A stretch of DNA of 64,000 bases, taken from NCBI RefSeq assembly GCF_001730315.1, contig NZ_MIKC01000041.1:62001-126000 (forward strand). Direction: 5' to 3'. Every line of letters begins with the position of its first letter. Within the stretch, counting starts at the first letter, position 1. The DNA comes from Enterococcus ureilyticus (GTDB lineage Bacteria; Bacillota; Bacilli; Lactobacillales; Enterococcaceae). Below, in pieces: positions 51,363-62,097 of the stretch. The notes under the pieces were generated by a model that was given only the letters and a program-made list of their open reading frames with translations, did not search any database and was not told the origin of the DNA. Made by a program: the position numbers and the translations under genes.

Positions 51363-52529
51363 ATGCGTTTTATTACTGCAGGAGAATCACATGGCCCAGA
51401 ATTAACAGCCATTATTGAAGGCTTACCAGCGGGCTTACCGTTATCACCAGAAGATATTAATTTAGAATTAGCTAGAAGACAAGGTGGCTATGGTCGTGGC
51501 GGGAGAATGTTGATTGAAAAAGATCAAGTAAGAATCACGTCAGGCATTCGCCATGGAAAAACACTCGGTTCACCAGTTACGCTTGTTGTAGAAAATAAAG
51601 ACTGGAAAAATTGGACGTCTGTTATGTCAATTGAAGAAGTCACTGAAAAAGAGAAGAAAATCCGCCGTGTAAACAAGCCACGTCCTGGCCATGCAGATTT
51701 AGTTGGTGGTATCAAATATCAACATACTGATCTTAGAAATGTATTAGAACGTTCTTCAGCACGTGAAACGACGATGCGTGTTGCAATCGGGGCGGTTGCT
51801 AAAAAACTACTAAAAGAACTGGACATTGAGGTTGCTGGGCATGTTGCCATTTTAGGTGGGATTAAGGCGGAGATCCCTGATAATTTAACTGTCGAAGAAA
51901 TTAAAAAGATTTCTGAAAACTCAGATGTACGTGTACTTGATCCTTCCGTTGAACAAGCTATTCGCGACCTAATTGACAAAACTAAGAAAAATGGGGATAC
52001 CATCGGCGGGGTTGTTGAAGTGGTGGTCGGAGGCGTACCAATTGGTCTAGGAAGTTATGTTCAATGGGATCGGAAACTAGATGCCAAAATTGCTCAAGCT
52101 GTTACCAGTATTAACGCGTTTAAAGGAGTTGAATTTGGGCTTGGTTTTGAAATGGGCTACAGACCCGGCAGTCAAGTTATGGATGAAATTGTTTGGGACA
52201 AAGCAACTGGTTATACAAGAACATCTAATAACTTAGGCGGCTTTGAAGGAGGTATGACAAACGGTATGCCAATCGTCGTTAGAGGGGTTATGAAGCCTAT
52301 TCCAACCTTATATAAACCGCTGCAAAGTGTTAATATTGATACAAAAGAACCTTATAAGGCTAGCGTTGAGCGTTCTGATAGTACAGCAGTACCCGCTGCT
52401 AGTGTTGTTTGTGAGGCTGTTGTTGCAACTGAAATTGCCCAAGCAATGCTGGAAAAATTTGGTAGTGATGCCTTTGAACAAATGAAAGAGGAAGTTGAAT
52501 CATACCGTCGCTATACTCAAATGTTTTAA
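51363..52529 (+). CDS. aroC: Chorismate synthase
   Basis: A 388-residue FMN-dependent lyase. Signature segments are [51 protein letters not shown] and [14 protein letters not shown]. It converts EPSP to chorismate, the branch point for both prephenate enzymes in the operon. Reduced FMN supply is not encoded nearby. GGAGGAATTTAG precedes the ATG and the aroB stop is eleven bases upstream. Confidence 0.97.
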   Translation: MRFITAGESHGPELTAIIEGLPAGLPLSPEDINLELARRQGGYGRGGRMLIEKDQVRITSGIRHGKTLGSPVTLVVENKDWKNWTSVMSIEEVTEKEKKIRRVNKPRPGHADLVGGIKYQHTDLRNVLERSSARETTMRVAIGAVAKKLLKELDIEVAGHVAILGGIKAEIPDNLTVEEIKKISENSDVRVLDPSVEQAIRDLIDKTKKNGDTIGGVVEVVVGGVPIGLGSYVQWDRKLDAKIAQAVTSINAFKGVEFGLGFEMGYRPGSQVMDEIVWDKATGYTRTSNNLGGFEGGMTNGMPIVVRGVMKPIPTLYKPLQSVNIDTKEPYKASVERSDSTAVPAASVVCEAVVATEIAQAMLEKFGSDAFEQMKEEVESYRRYTQMF

Positions 52530-52559
52530 TCAAAAATATAAGATGGAGAGTGACGTGGA

Positions 52560-53657
52560 ATGAATAAAAAGGTATTGATCATCGGTTTAGGCTTGATTGG
52601 TAGTTCGTTAGCATTATGCATAAAAAAAGAGCACCCTTTGGTAACAATTATAGGGATAGATAGTCAAAAATCTTCGGAAGATTTTGCCTTAAAACGAAAA
52701 ATAATTGATGAAAAAGGTACCTCTATAAAAGTAGCTGCGATTGAGGCAGATATTATTATTTTGTGTACTCCTGTTAAAAGCATGTTGAAACAATTAAGCT
52801 TACTTGGAACATTGCCATTAAAAAGTGGCGTAATTATATCTGATGTCGGCAGTACTAAATTAGAACTCATTGAAGCTGCTCGAAAAGTTGGCTTAAAATC
52901 TTTCATTGGTGGTCATCCAATGGCGGGTTCACATAAATCTGGGGTGACTGCGGCAGATGAAAATTTATTTGAAAATGCCTACTATATTTTAACTTCTTCA
53001 GAACCGGAAAAACAAAAGCAAGTCAAGGAATTGCAAAAACTATTGCAAGGAACAAGAGCAAAATTTGTGGTTCTTACAGCCAAAGAGCATGATCAAATTA
53101 CAGGAATGCTTAGTCACTTGCCTCATATTATTGCAGCGGGCTTAGTGAACCAAAGTAAGATTTTTAATGAAGCGCATCCACGCTCACGACAGTTAGCCGC
53201 GGGCGGTTTTCGAGATATTACTCGAATTGCTTCTTCTGATCCACAAATGTGGACGGATATTTTATTGAGTAATAAAGAAGCCTTATTAGCATTGATGATA
53301 TCTTGGCAAAAAGAGATGCAGCAAGTCACAACTTGGCTTCAGACTGAAAATAAGGAAGCGATTTTCCAATTTTTCTATGAAGCGAAAGAAACTAGAAATC
53401 AAATGCCTGTGCATAAAGAAGGAGCAATTCCAGCCTTCTATGATTTATTTGTTGACGTACCTGATGTTCCAGGGGTGATTGCAGAGATTACAGGCTTACT
53501 GGGTAAGGCAAAACTTTCATTAATTAATTTGAAAATTCTTGAAACTCGGGAAGATATTTATGGTATCTTACAATTAACTTTTAAAAGACAGGACGATTTA
53601 GAAAGAGCAAAAGAATTGATTGAAAAGGAAACAACTTATCTAACTTATGAAAAATAA
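52560..53657 (+). CDS. tyrA: Prephenate dehydrogenase with C-terminal ACT domain
   Basis: A 365-residue TyrA. Rossmann loop IGLGLIGSSLALCI, active site GGHPMAGSHKSGVTAA and MLSHLPHIIAAGLV with the catalytic His. An ACT domain occupies the last 70 residues (LFVDVPDVPGVIAEITGLLGKA), as in Bacillus, and probably mediates Tyr feedback. No chorismate mutase domain is fused, so the mutase must be encoded elsewhere. GGAGAGTGACGTGGA precedes the ATG. Confidence 0.95.
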   Translation: MNKKVLIIGLGLIGSSLALCIKKEHPLVTIIGIDSQKSSEDFALKRKIIDEKGTSIKVAAIEADIIILCTPVKSMLKQLSLLGTLPLKSGVIISDVGSTKLELIEAARKVGLKSFIGGHPMAGSHKSGVTAADENLFENAYYILTSSEPEKQKQVKELQKLLQGTRAKFVVLTAKEHDQITGMLSHLPHIIAAGLVNQSKIFNEAHPRSRQLAAGGFRDITRIASSDPQMWTDILLSNKEALLALMISWQKEMQQVTTWLQTENKEAIFQFFYEAKETRNQMPVHKEGAIPAFYDLFVDVPDVPGVIAEITGLLGKAKLSLINLKILETREDIYGILQLTFKRQDDLERAKELIEKETTYLTYEK

Positions 53658-53666
53658 GCTGAATGA

Positions 53667-54983
<1,317 letters not shown>

Positions 54984-54997
54984 ATGGAGGCACAAAG

Positions 54998-55501
54998 ATG
55001 AAGGGGATTATTTTAATTGGTTTTATGGGAGCAGGAAAAACCACTGTAGGTAAATTACTCTCAAAAGAAACAGGGATGGAGCATATCGACTTTGATGATA
55101 AAATCGTTGAAGAAATTGGGATGACCATCCAAGAATATTTTGATTTACATGGTGAAGAAGCCTTTAGAGAAAAAGAAACGAATGTCTTAAAACGCTATTT
55201 AGATCATGATCAAGTAGTCTCAACAGGTGGTGGAATCGTGATGAGAGAGGAAAATCGAACCTTACTAAAACAAATGGCGCCTGTTGTTTATTTACAAACC
55301 AAGCCAGAAGTGTTCATTCCTAGGTTGAAACAAGATCACACGACAATCAGACCACTGGTTGTATCGAAATCTCCTGAAGAGATCAGAGAAGTGTTTGAAC
55401 CCAGGATTCCTTTTTATGAAGAAAGTGCTAGCTTAGTAATTGCAACAGATGATCGAACACCAGAAGAAATCGTATCAGAAATTTTAGAGAATATTAAGTA
55501 G
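54998..55501 (+). CDS. aroK: Shikimate kinase
   Basis: A 167-residue P-loop kinase. Walker A GFMGAGKTTVGKLL, shikimate-binding Asp in HIDFDDKIVEE, Arg in EEAFREKETNVL, GGG loop STGGGIVMREENR and the LID segment TTIRPLV. It phosphorylates shikimate before aroA. GGAGG precedes the ATG, 15 bases after the aroA stop. Confidence 0.95.
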   Translation: MKGIILIGFMGAGKTTVGKLLSKETGMEHIDFDDKIVEEIGMTIQEYFDLHGEEAFREKETNVLKRYLDHDQVVSTGGGIVMREENRTLLKQMAPVVYLQTKPEVFIPRLKQDHTTIRPLVVSKSPEEIREVFEPRIPFYEESASLVIATDDRTPEEIVSEILENIK

Positions 55502-55509
55502 GTGAGACA

Positions 55510-56358
55510 ATGAAAGTCGGTTTTTTAGGTCCAGAAGCTTCCTTTACACATAACGCCACTAAAACAGCTTTTCCTGATGAAGAGTTGGTATCGTATCATT
55601 CAATTCCAGCTTGTATCAAAGGCGTTGAGTTTGGCGAAGTTGATCTTGGGGTTGTCCCAATTGAAAATACAATTGAAGGATCTGTCAATACAACCGTAGA
55701 CTATCTGTTTCACCAAACAACGATCCCGGTAGGGGCAGAAATTGTTTTACCAATCTATCAACAATTAATGGTGGCCAGAAGTAACAAAGATAGTTGGCAG
55801 GATGCAACAAAAATTTTATCTCATCCTCAAGCTTTAGCACAATCACAAGAATTTATCCGTAACGAGTTTCCAATGGCAGAGCTTGAAGCAACACCGTCTA
55901 CTGCCTATGCTGCCAATTATGTTGCAAGTCATCCCGATCAAAAAATTGCGGCGATTGCACCCAAACTTTCTGCAGAAATGTATGATTTAGCTATTGTTGG
56001 CACAGATATTCAGGATGTTGCGATCAATCAAACGCGTTTTTGGGTAATAGGTGCTGAGAAAATTGAATTGCCTATCGGGTCAAATGAAGAAAAATTAACG
56101 ATTGCCTTAACGATGCCCAATAATATTCCCGGTGCTTTGCATAAGGCATTAGCTGTATTTAGTTGGCGTGAGATTGATTTAAGCAAAATCGAATCTCGAC
56201 CATTGAAAACAACACTCGGTGAATATTTCTTTTTGATCGATATCAATGTTCAAAAACCGCAACAATTAATAGAAAATGCTTTAGAAGAAATACGTTTGAT
56301 GGGTGGTAAGGTGAAAATATTCGGAAATTATGCTATTCACCCAATTAACGGAGTATAA
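55510..56358 (+). CDS. pheA: Prephenate dehydratase with ACT domain
   Basis: A 282-residue monofunctional PheA. The catalytic domain runs to about residue 185 (FLGPEASFTHNATKTAF, VPIENTIEGSVNTTVDYL, HPQALAQSQEFI, NQTRFWVIG). The ACT domain follows with NIPGALHKAL and the ESRP motif (IESRPLKTTLGEYFF) that binds Phe for feedback inhibition. It is the last gene of the aromatic operon. AGGTGAGACA precedes the ATG. Confidence 0.96.
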   Translation: MKVGFLGPEASFTHNATKTAFPDEELVSYHSIPACIKGVEFGEVDLGVVPIENTIEGSVNTTVDYLFHQTTIPVGAEIVLPIYQQLMVARSNKDSWQDATKILSHPQALAQSQEFIRNEFPMAELEATPSTAYAANYVASHPDQKIAAIAPKLSAEMYDLAIVGTDIQDVAINQTRFWVIGAEKIELPIGSNEEKLTIALTMPNNIPGALHKALAVFSWREIDLSKIESRPLKTTLGEYFFLIDINVQKPQQLIENALEEIRLMGGKVKIFGNYAIHPINGV

Positions 56359-56384
56359 AGATCTGAAAAGGTCTTTTTATTTTT
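56357..56384 (+). terminator. Terminator of the aromatic operon
   Basis: AAAGATC/GGTCTTT around TGAAAA, followed by T-rich sequence. The stem is short. Confidence 0.6.
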
Positions 56385-56469
56385 TGTTAAATTTCAACTA
56401 TCTAATAGGAATTTCTAGTAAAATAAGGTATGCTTATAATTGTTGTTAATTTAAAATGAGGTGGACATA

Positions 56470-57600
56470 ATGAGCCGTGTGGATCGCTATAAACATATAC
56501 ATGATAAAGCAAAACCAGTAGAAGAAAAAAATAAATTTAATCCTAGAAAAGAAAAAAATTATACAGAAGAACCTAGAAATAGTCATTATAACGAACAAGA
56601 AACATTAAATGAACCAAATCAGCAATTCGAGCAAAATAATAATCCAAATGGGCATCCCAACCCACTGTCTAAAAAAGGAAAGAAACCGAAAAAAATAAGA
56701 AAAAAACGACGGTTTAGTTGGCCTAAAAGAATTTTATTATTTTTCGTATTGTTGCTTGTTTTAGCAGTAGGTTTCTTTTTTAAAGGAAAATCATATGCCG
56801 AAAATGATAACTCGTTACCTAAAGAAGCACTTGAAACATTTAATGGTGTAAAAAGTGAAAATGGTGCGAATAATATTTTGATTCTAGGTAGTGATACGAG
56901 AGGTGAAGATTCTGGTCGAGCAGATACGATCATGGTTTTACAACTAGACGGACCTTCTAAAAAACCTAAGTTGATTTCCTTTATGCGTGATACTTTCGTT
57001 GATATTCCTGGATATGATGCCAATAAAATCAACGCTTCCTACGCACTAGGAGGAGCAGATTTAGTTCGTCAAACCTTAGCAGAGAATTTTAATATTCAGT
57101 GTAGGTATTATGCAAAAGTTGATTTTCAATCATTTGAAAAGATCATTGATTCAATGTTCCCGAGTGGCGTCAAAATGGATGCGGAAAAAGAGTTGAATTT
57201 AGATGGTGTAGATATTTTTAAAGGTGAGCAGAAAATGGATGGGCATACACTTTTACAATATGCTCGTTTTAGAAAAGATGAGGAAGGCGATTTTGGTCGA
57301 GTTCGTCGTCAACAACAAGTAATGACGGCTGTGATGAGCCAATTGAAAAATCCTTTAGCACTACTTCGGACTCCTGAGTCATTGGGCCGTTTAGTTGGCT
57401 ACATGTCAACAGATGTACCTACTAGTTTCATGTTGAAAAATGGACCGTCATTGATCCTAAAAGGTGGTAGCGGGATTGAACGACTAACGATTCCAGTTGA
57501 AAATTCTTGGAGCAATGTTGACTATGATTACGCTGGAAGTGTGCTAGAAATTGATTTAGCAACCAATCAAACCGCTGTTCAAAATTTCCTTGGACAATAA
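56470..57600 (+). CDS. LytR-CpsA-Psr (LCP) family cell-wall ligase
   Basis: A 376-residue membrane protein. The cytoplasmic N-terminus of about 95 residues is Asn/Lys-rich, then one TM (RILLFFVLLLVLAVGFFF), then the extracellular LCP domain. LCP marks are NILILGSDTRGEDSGRADTIMVLQL, ISFMRDTFVDIPGY, NKINASYALGGADL and QYARFRKDEEGDFGRVRRQQQ with the Arg residues contacting the pyrophosphate. It transfers wall polymers to peptidoglycan. ATG 56470 follows GAGGTGG. Confidence 0.92.
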   Translation: MSRVDRYKHIHDKAKPVEEKNKFNPRKEKNYTEEPRNSHYNEQETLNEPNQQFEQNNNPNGHPNPLSKKGKKPKKIRKKRRFSWPKRILLFFVLLLVLAVGFFFKGKSYAENDNSLPKEALETFNGVKSENGANNILILGSDTRGEDSGRADTIMVLQLDGPSKKPKLISFMRDTFVDIPGYDANKINASYALGGADLVRQTLAENFNIQCRYYAKVDFQSFEKIIDSMFPSGVKMDAEKELNLDGVDIFKGEQKMDGHTLLQYARFRKDEEGDFGRVRRQQQVMTAVMSQLKNPLALLRTPESLGRLVGYMSTDVPTSFMLKNGPSLILKGGSGIERLTIPVENSWSNVDYDYAGSVLEIDLATNQTAVQNFLGQ

Positions 57601-57676
57601 GTATTTTATTTAATTCTGGATTGATTTATGCTATATTTAACTATACTGTGCAAAATTACTGAAACGAGGTTACAAA

Positions 57677-58525
57677 ATGAAAATTGCTATTGTGACAGAT
57701 AGTACAGCTTATTTACCTGAGCGAATCAAGCATTCGCCCAATCTCTTTGTTATTCCCATCCCTGTTATTTTAGATGGTAAGATATATAACGAAGGTGTCG
57801 ATATCGAAGCTGATGAATATTACAACTTATTGAATAATAGCAATGAGTTTCCGACAACTTCTCAACCGGCTTTAGGTGAGGTTATTGAATTGTACAAAGA
57901 TATTGCTGCTAAAGGGTATGATACGATCATTAGTATCCATCTTTCATCAGGTATTTCAGGTTTCGTGAATACATTATTTTCATTAACTGATTCGATTGAA
58001 GGGATAACACTTTATCCCTATGATTCGAAAATCACAAGCGTACCGATGGGGCATATGGTGGAAGCTGCGTTAGATTTAGTGAAAGAAAAGGCTAGTTTGG
58101 AAGAGATATTTGCTAAATTAGACATTATTCGCGATAACACCTATGCTTATTTGATTGTTGAAGATTTAAATAATCTAGTACGAGGCGGTAGATTAACAAA
58201 TGGAGCGGCTTTGATTGCTGGATTATTGAAGATTAAGCCGATTTTGACTTTTGAAGATGGTAAGATCGTTCTATTTGAAAAGATTCGTTCAACTAAAAAA
58301 GCCTTTGCTCGTGCAGAAGAAATCATTGGCAAACGTGACAAAGAAATCAACAGACCTGTCAAATTATATGTTATTCATGCAAATAATTTAACGGTTGCTG
58401 AAGAAGAAAAAATAAAACTTCAAAAAAAATATCCAGATGCAATTATTGAAATTGGTCATTTTAACCCAGTTATCGGGACACATTTAGGTGAAAAAGCGAT
58501 TGCGCTATGTATTTCAGCACAATAG
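57677..58525 (+). CDS. DegV family fatty-acid-binding protein
   Basis: A 282-residue DegV protein. IVTDSTAYLPERI at the N-terminus, FPTTSQPALGEV, IISIHLSSGISGFVNT and the C-terminal GHFNPVIGTHLGEKAIAL are diagnostic. In S. aureus the homologues are FakB subunits that present fatty acids to the kinase FakA; which fatty acid this one binds is not visible. It is monocistronic with its own strong terminator. Confidence 0.93.
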   Translation: MKIAIVTDSTAYLPERIKHSPNLFVIPIPVILDGKIYNEGVDIEADEYYNLLNNSNEFPTTSQPALGEVIELYKDIAAKGYDTIISIHLSSGISGFVNTLFSLTDSIEGITLYPYDSKITSVPMGHMVEAALDLVKEKASLEEIFAKLDIIRDNTYAYLIVEDLNNLVRGGRLTNGAALIAGLLKIKPILTFEDGKIVLFEKIRSTKKAFARAEEIIGKRDKEINRPVKLYVIHANNLTVAEEEKIKLQKKYPDAIIEIGHFNPVIGTHLGEKAIALCISAQ

Positions 58526-58576
58526 AAATAAGGATGAAACAAAGTTACTTTTGACTTTTGTTTCATCCTTATTTCT
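58525..58576 (+). terminator. Terminator after degV
   Basis: GAAATAAGGATGAAACAAAGT and ACTTTTGTTTCATCCTTATTTC pair almost perfectly, followed by TTCTT. Confidence 0.85.
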
Positions 58577-58640
58577 TCTTCATCAAATGAGCAAAACAGA
58601 AAGTATGTTCGTAAAATAACCAAAAAAGCAATAATGTGAT

Positions 58641-58680
58641 ACAATAACAACTAAATCGGACCTTTTTGGTCGATTATTGT
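58641..58680. other. Hairpin upstream of the small gene at 58750
   Basis: ACAATAA and TTATTGT form an outer stem and ATCGGACC/GGTCGAT an inner stem with loop TTTTT. A -10-like TATACT (58723-58728) follows. It may be a leader or promoter-proximal structure; its role is unclear. Confidence 0.4.
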
Positions 58681-58749
58681 TAAAAATAACGATTCAAATG
58701 TCACTTTCTTTTAAAAGTAAGGTATACTTAAAGAAAAGGAGGCGAGTGG

Positions 58750-58941
58750 ATGAGTCTAGCTGAAGAACGCTTACAAAAAGAAAAAATGAAACAAGTTCAA
58801 CTACTCGCTGCATATTATCAAGTAGTTAATCGTTTACCACTTGGTGTTAAAAGAGATCAGATGATCCGTGATATATTAGCTTGTAAAGACAAAATAAAAA
58901 AAATCAATCAGCAATTGACAGAATTAAATAAAAAGGATTAA
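58750..58941 (+). CDS. Small helical protein of unknown function
   Basis: A 63-residue highly charged protein beginning MSLAEERLQKEKMKQVQLL and ending in a lysine-rich coiled-coil-like helix. AAAAGGAGGCGAGTGG gives a strong ribosome site. I do not recognise a family. It is the first of three small unknown genes between degV and the antiporter. Confidence 0.65.
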   Translation: MSLAEERLQKEKMKQVQLLAAYYQVVNRLPLGVKRDQMIRDILACKDKIKKINQQLTELNKKD

Positions 58942-59018
58942 CTAGTTCATCCAGTTATATCTGCTTTGTTTTTAGTGTAAACAAAAAGAGTAAAGTTCAT
59001 TTTTAAAAGGAGTATATT

Positions 59019-59501
59019 TTGGTTATAGATTTTTTTACTTTATTACTTGCAGCGTTTGTTGTGATTATGTATATTTATTTGTATTTGGTCAGAGATAGTG
59101 TGTTGATTAAAAGTCTTAAAAGAACAATTTTTTATGCTTTAGTGATTGGGTGCAGTGGATTTATCCTAATCATCACAATAATAACAGAGCAGACAATGGA
59201 TCAAAGAATTCGGGGAATTCTTTCTGGTTTGTTGATGTTGAGTTTTTTATTGGATACAAAAGGTCTTTCTGAAGATCGGCTTATTTTAGGGCCATTCGAC
59301 AGGAACGGTGTGTTGTATCGAGATATAGATAAGATGGCTTTGTTACTTAAGAACCAAGAAATCCGTTTAAATTATTTCAAAAATGGGCGTCGTGGACCGA
59401 TGATGAAATTTTCTATACCCTTAGAAGATTTACTAGCTTTTCTTTCTGAACGCTTGAATGAAGAGACTGAAATCAGTATTTTAGTTGAAGAAGATACTTA
59501 A
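59019..59501 (+). CDS. Small membrane protein of unknown function
   Basis: A 160-residue protein with three hydrophobic segments (VIDFFTLLLAAFVVIMYIYLYLV, IFYALVIGCSGFILIITII, GILSGLLMLSFLL) and a C-terminal cytoplasmic region that resembles a PH-like fold (RLILGPFDRNGVLYRDIDKMALLLKNQEIRLNYF). The start is TTG after AAAAGGAG. No family recognised with confidence. Confidence 0.7.
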   Translation: MVIDFFTLLLAAFVVIMYIYLYLVRDSVLIKSLKRTIFYALVIGCSGFILIITIITEQTMDQRIRGILSGLLMLSFLLDTKGLSEDRLILGPFDRNGVLYRDIDKMALLLKNQEIRLNYFKNGRRGPMMKFSIPLEDLLAFLSERLNEETEISILVEEDT

Positions 59502-59679
59502 ATCAAGACCATAGGAAGAAAATAACAGACAACACAAGAACTTTATTTTCACCTACTGTTTAATTTTTTTAGCAGAAATTCTATTCAAAAAGATTTTTTT
59601 AAATAATAGTCAATTTTAGTAGGTATTTCTTAAACTGTTTGCTATAATGTGCAGAGAAATTCTGAAAGGAAGTATTGTT

Positions 59680-59958
59680 GTGAGTAAAGAAATAGAGCAA
59701 CGAATTGCTGAATTACGTGAAAAATATAAAGCATTACCCCCAGAGAAAAAAGCAGAATGGGAACGGCATATAAAAAAGAGAAATTTTTTGAACTATAAAA
59801 AAATAGAATTGATCAAATCTGAATTATTACGTTTAGAAGCCCGTCGTGCTCAGCTAGAGTTATGTGATAAAGAAAAAGAACTTGGATTAATTGAGAAAAA
59901 AATTACCTGTAAAAAAGAAAAATTATTACGGTATTTAGGAAAACAACTCAATCATTAA
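59680..59958 (+). CDS. Small coiled-coil protein of unknown function
   Basis: A 92-residue, strongly basic and acidic helical protein (VSKEIEQRIAELREKYKALPPEKKAEW, LIKSELLRLEARRAQLELCDKEKELGL) with two coiled-coil stretches. The GTG start at 59680 follows AGGAAG at seven bases; an ATG 33 bases earlier lacks a site. It is 19 bases before the antiporter and probably cotranscribed with it. Confidence 0.65.
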   Translation: MSKEIEQRIAELREKYKALPPEKKAEWERHIKKRNFLNYKKIELIKSELLRLEARRAQLELCDKEKELGLIEKKITCKKEKLLRYLGKQLNH

Positions 59959-59977
59959 TTTATAAGGGGGATACAAG

Positions 59978-62032
59978 ATGGAGTTTGTTTCTTTAATTAT
60001 TGTTTTTGTTTTAGCCATTACTTTTTCAAATGTCTTTAATCGAATTGTACCAATTATTCCATTGCCAATCGTACAAATAATTGTTGGCGTTTTGATTGGA
60101 GTAACAGATATGGGACGTGAAATAACGTTTGAACCAGAAATATTTTTGGTAATGATCATTGCACCATTATTGTTTCGAGAAGGAGAACGCAATGATATTT
60201 CTGCTACGATGAAGAATTTTAGTGTGATATTATTTTTAGCGTTCATAGGGGTTTTGATCACACTTGTAAGTGTGGGGTGGGCATTACATATGGTTATACC
60301 TGCTTTGCCGATAGCAGCTTGTTTCGCTTTAGGTGCAGCACTGGGGCCTACAGATGCAGTAGCTGTAGGTTCTTTATCTGGAAAGATTCAGATCCCGCAT
60401 AAAGCAATGCATATTTTAGAAGGTGAAGGACTGATCAATGATGCTTCTGGCGTTACGGCTTTTCAATTTGCGTTAGCGGCTTTATTAACTGGTAGTTTTT
60501 CAGCAGCTGATGCTGGTATCACTTTAATTGTCTCTAGTATTGGCGGTGCGATCGTAGGCGCGATTTTAGTAATGATCAAACGACAAGTCGTGATGATCCT
60601 AGAAAAAGCATCTGCAAGAGATGTTACGGGTTACTTACTATTAGAACTATTACTCCCTTTTTTAGCTTATATGGTTGCAGAGCTGTTTCATGTTTCTGGA
60701 ATTATTGCGGCCGTTGTAGCAGGTGTTATGCAAGCTGCTAGTTTTAAAAAGGTTTCATTATTCGAAGCAGAACTTTCAAATGTTTCAGAAAGTACATGGG
60801 GAACGATCACATTTACCTTGAATGCGTTAGTTTTTCTTTTCTTAGGTATTGAACTATCTCAAGTTTTTTCACCTATTTGGAATAGCGAAACATACTCTAA
60901 TAGTTTCTTGATGGTCGTTATTTTGATTTTAAGTGTCACGTTATTCGCTGCTCGTTTTTTCTCTATTTTCTTGATTTATAGTGTAAAAAACGGCCTAAAG
61001 AATGTATGGCAATCAATGAACGAAATGCTGATACTAACATTTGGTGGTGTTAAAGGAACCGTCAGTTTAGCAACGATTTTTATTTTGCCATTGACAATTA
61101 ATGGTAATGATTTTCCTGAACGTTCTCTGCTATTGTTCATTACTGCTTGTGTGATTTTGGTCACATTAGTTGGCGGTATTCTTGTTTTACCGTTTTTAAC
61201 AGAATCTGACGAAGTAGAAAGCACGAATGTCCAAGGAATCACATTGTTGCAGGACGTGATTGAACGGCTTAAAAAAATCAACAAGGAAGATCCTCATGTC
61301 GAAATGAATGTTGTGATCGAAAACTATCAAGATCGTGTCAAAGAATTATATACCGAGCAATTACCATCGGAACAACGACAAGAAGTCCAAGAATTGCGAG
61401 CGCTAATTGTCTCGATTGAACGTGATGGTTTAGAAGAAAGTTTTCGTCAAAAGGAAATCGGAATCGAGGGCTATCGTTTGTATGAGCGCCTAATTTCCAG
61501 GATGGAACGTTCGATTGCGAGACAATTGCTCTCTATTATTGGTTTTTGGTTATTGTTTGTACGCCAAATCATAGCATTTTTTGTTCATCCCAAATTATCT
61601 TGGGCTAAAAAAGATGAAGAAAATCGGCGAGAATTTCAAATAGAAGAATTGGAAAATGTACGCCAAGTCTTTTTACAAAATACAGAAGTAATCTTAAAAA
61701 GTTTAGATAACTTAAAAGGTGTTTATGATGAAGAAATTATTCGTTTCTTCATTGAGGGACGATTACAACTTGCTCATCGATTGGAAGATGGTACCTTTAT
61801 TGATTCTTTTCTCGTTCGTTCTCAATCCAATTATGTAAAAGAACTTATAATTGGCTATCAAGAGGAGCGGCGAGTGATCGATGAATATGAAATTTCTGAA
61901 AAAATTTCTTCTTTTGAAGCAAATGAATATCGAAAAAATGTTAACTTACTTGAATCTTATTCAATAAATGACATTTCTGGTGGCGTTCCATTGAGAAAGT
62001 TGACCAGAGAATTAAAAAAAGAAGCGGACTAA
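59978..62032 (+). CDS. Na+/H+ antiporter (CPA1/NhaP type) with long cytoplasmic tail
   Basis: A 684-residue protein. About twelve TM segments occupy residues 1-410, with the ion-binding region ALGAALGPTDAVAVGSLSG and LEGEGLINDASGVTAFQFAL (Asp pair), and FGGVKGTVSLA in the later half. Residues from about 415 form a hydrophilic, helical tail of 270 residues (VEMNVVIENYQDRVKELYTEQL), likely regulatory. It exports Na+ or K+ for protons in pH and salt homeostasis. AAGGGGGATACAAG precedes the ATG. Confidence 0.92.
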   Translation: MEFVSLIIVFVLAITFSNVFNRIVPIIPLPIVQIIVGVLIGVTDMGREITFEPEIFLVMIIAPLLFREGERNDISATMKNFSVILFLAFIGVLITLVSVGWALHMVIPALPIAACFALGAALGPTDAVAVGSLSGKIQIPHKAMHILEGEGLINDASGVTAFQFALAALLTGSFSAADAGITLIVSSIGGAIVGAILVMIKRQVVMILEKASARDVTGYLLLELLLPFLAYMVAELFHVSGIIAAVVAGVMQAASFKKVSLFEAELSNVSESTWGTITFTLNALVFLFLGIELSQVFSPIWNSETYSNSFLMVVILILSVTLFAARFFSIFLIYSVKNGLKNVWQSMNEMLILTFGGVKGTVSLATIFILPLTINGNDFPERSLLLFITACVILVTLVGGILVLPFLTESDEVESTNVQGITLLQDVIERLKKINKEDPHVEMNVVIENYQDRVKELYTEQLPSEQRQEVQELRALIVSIERDGLEESFRQKEIGIEGYRLYERLISRMERSIARQLLSIIGFWLLFVRQIIAFFVHPKLSWAKKDEENRREFQIEELENVRQVFLQNTEVILKSLDNLKGVYDEEIIRFFIEGRLQLAHRLEDGTFIDSFLVRSQSNYVKELIIGYQEERRVIDEYEISEKISSFEANEYRKNVNLLESYSINDISGGVPLRKLTRELKKEAD

Positions 62033-62053
62033 GAAAACTAGCTTCTTTTTTTT
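62014..62053 (+). terminator. Terminator overlapping the antiporter stop
   Basis: AAAAAAAGAAGC (62014-62025) and GCTTCTTTTTTT (62041-62052) pair; the stop codon lies in the loop. Confidence 0.8.
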
Positions 62054-62097
62054 ACATTTTTTTGATACAATAAGCAGGATGAAAAGGGCGTGAGCAG

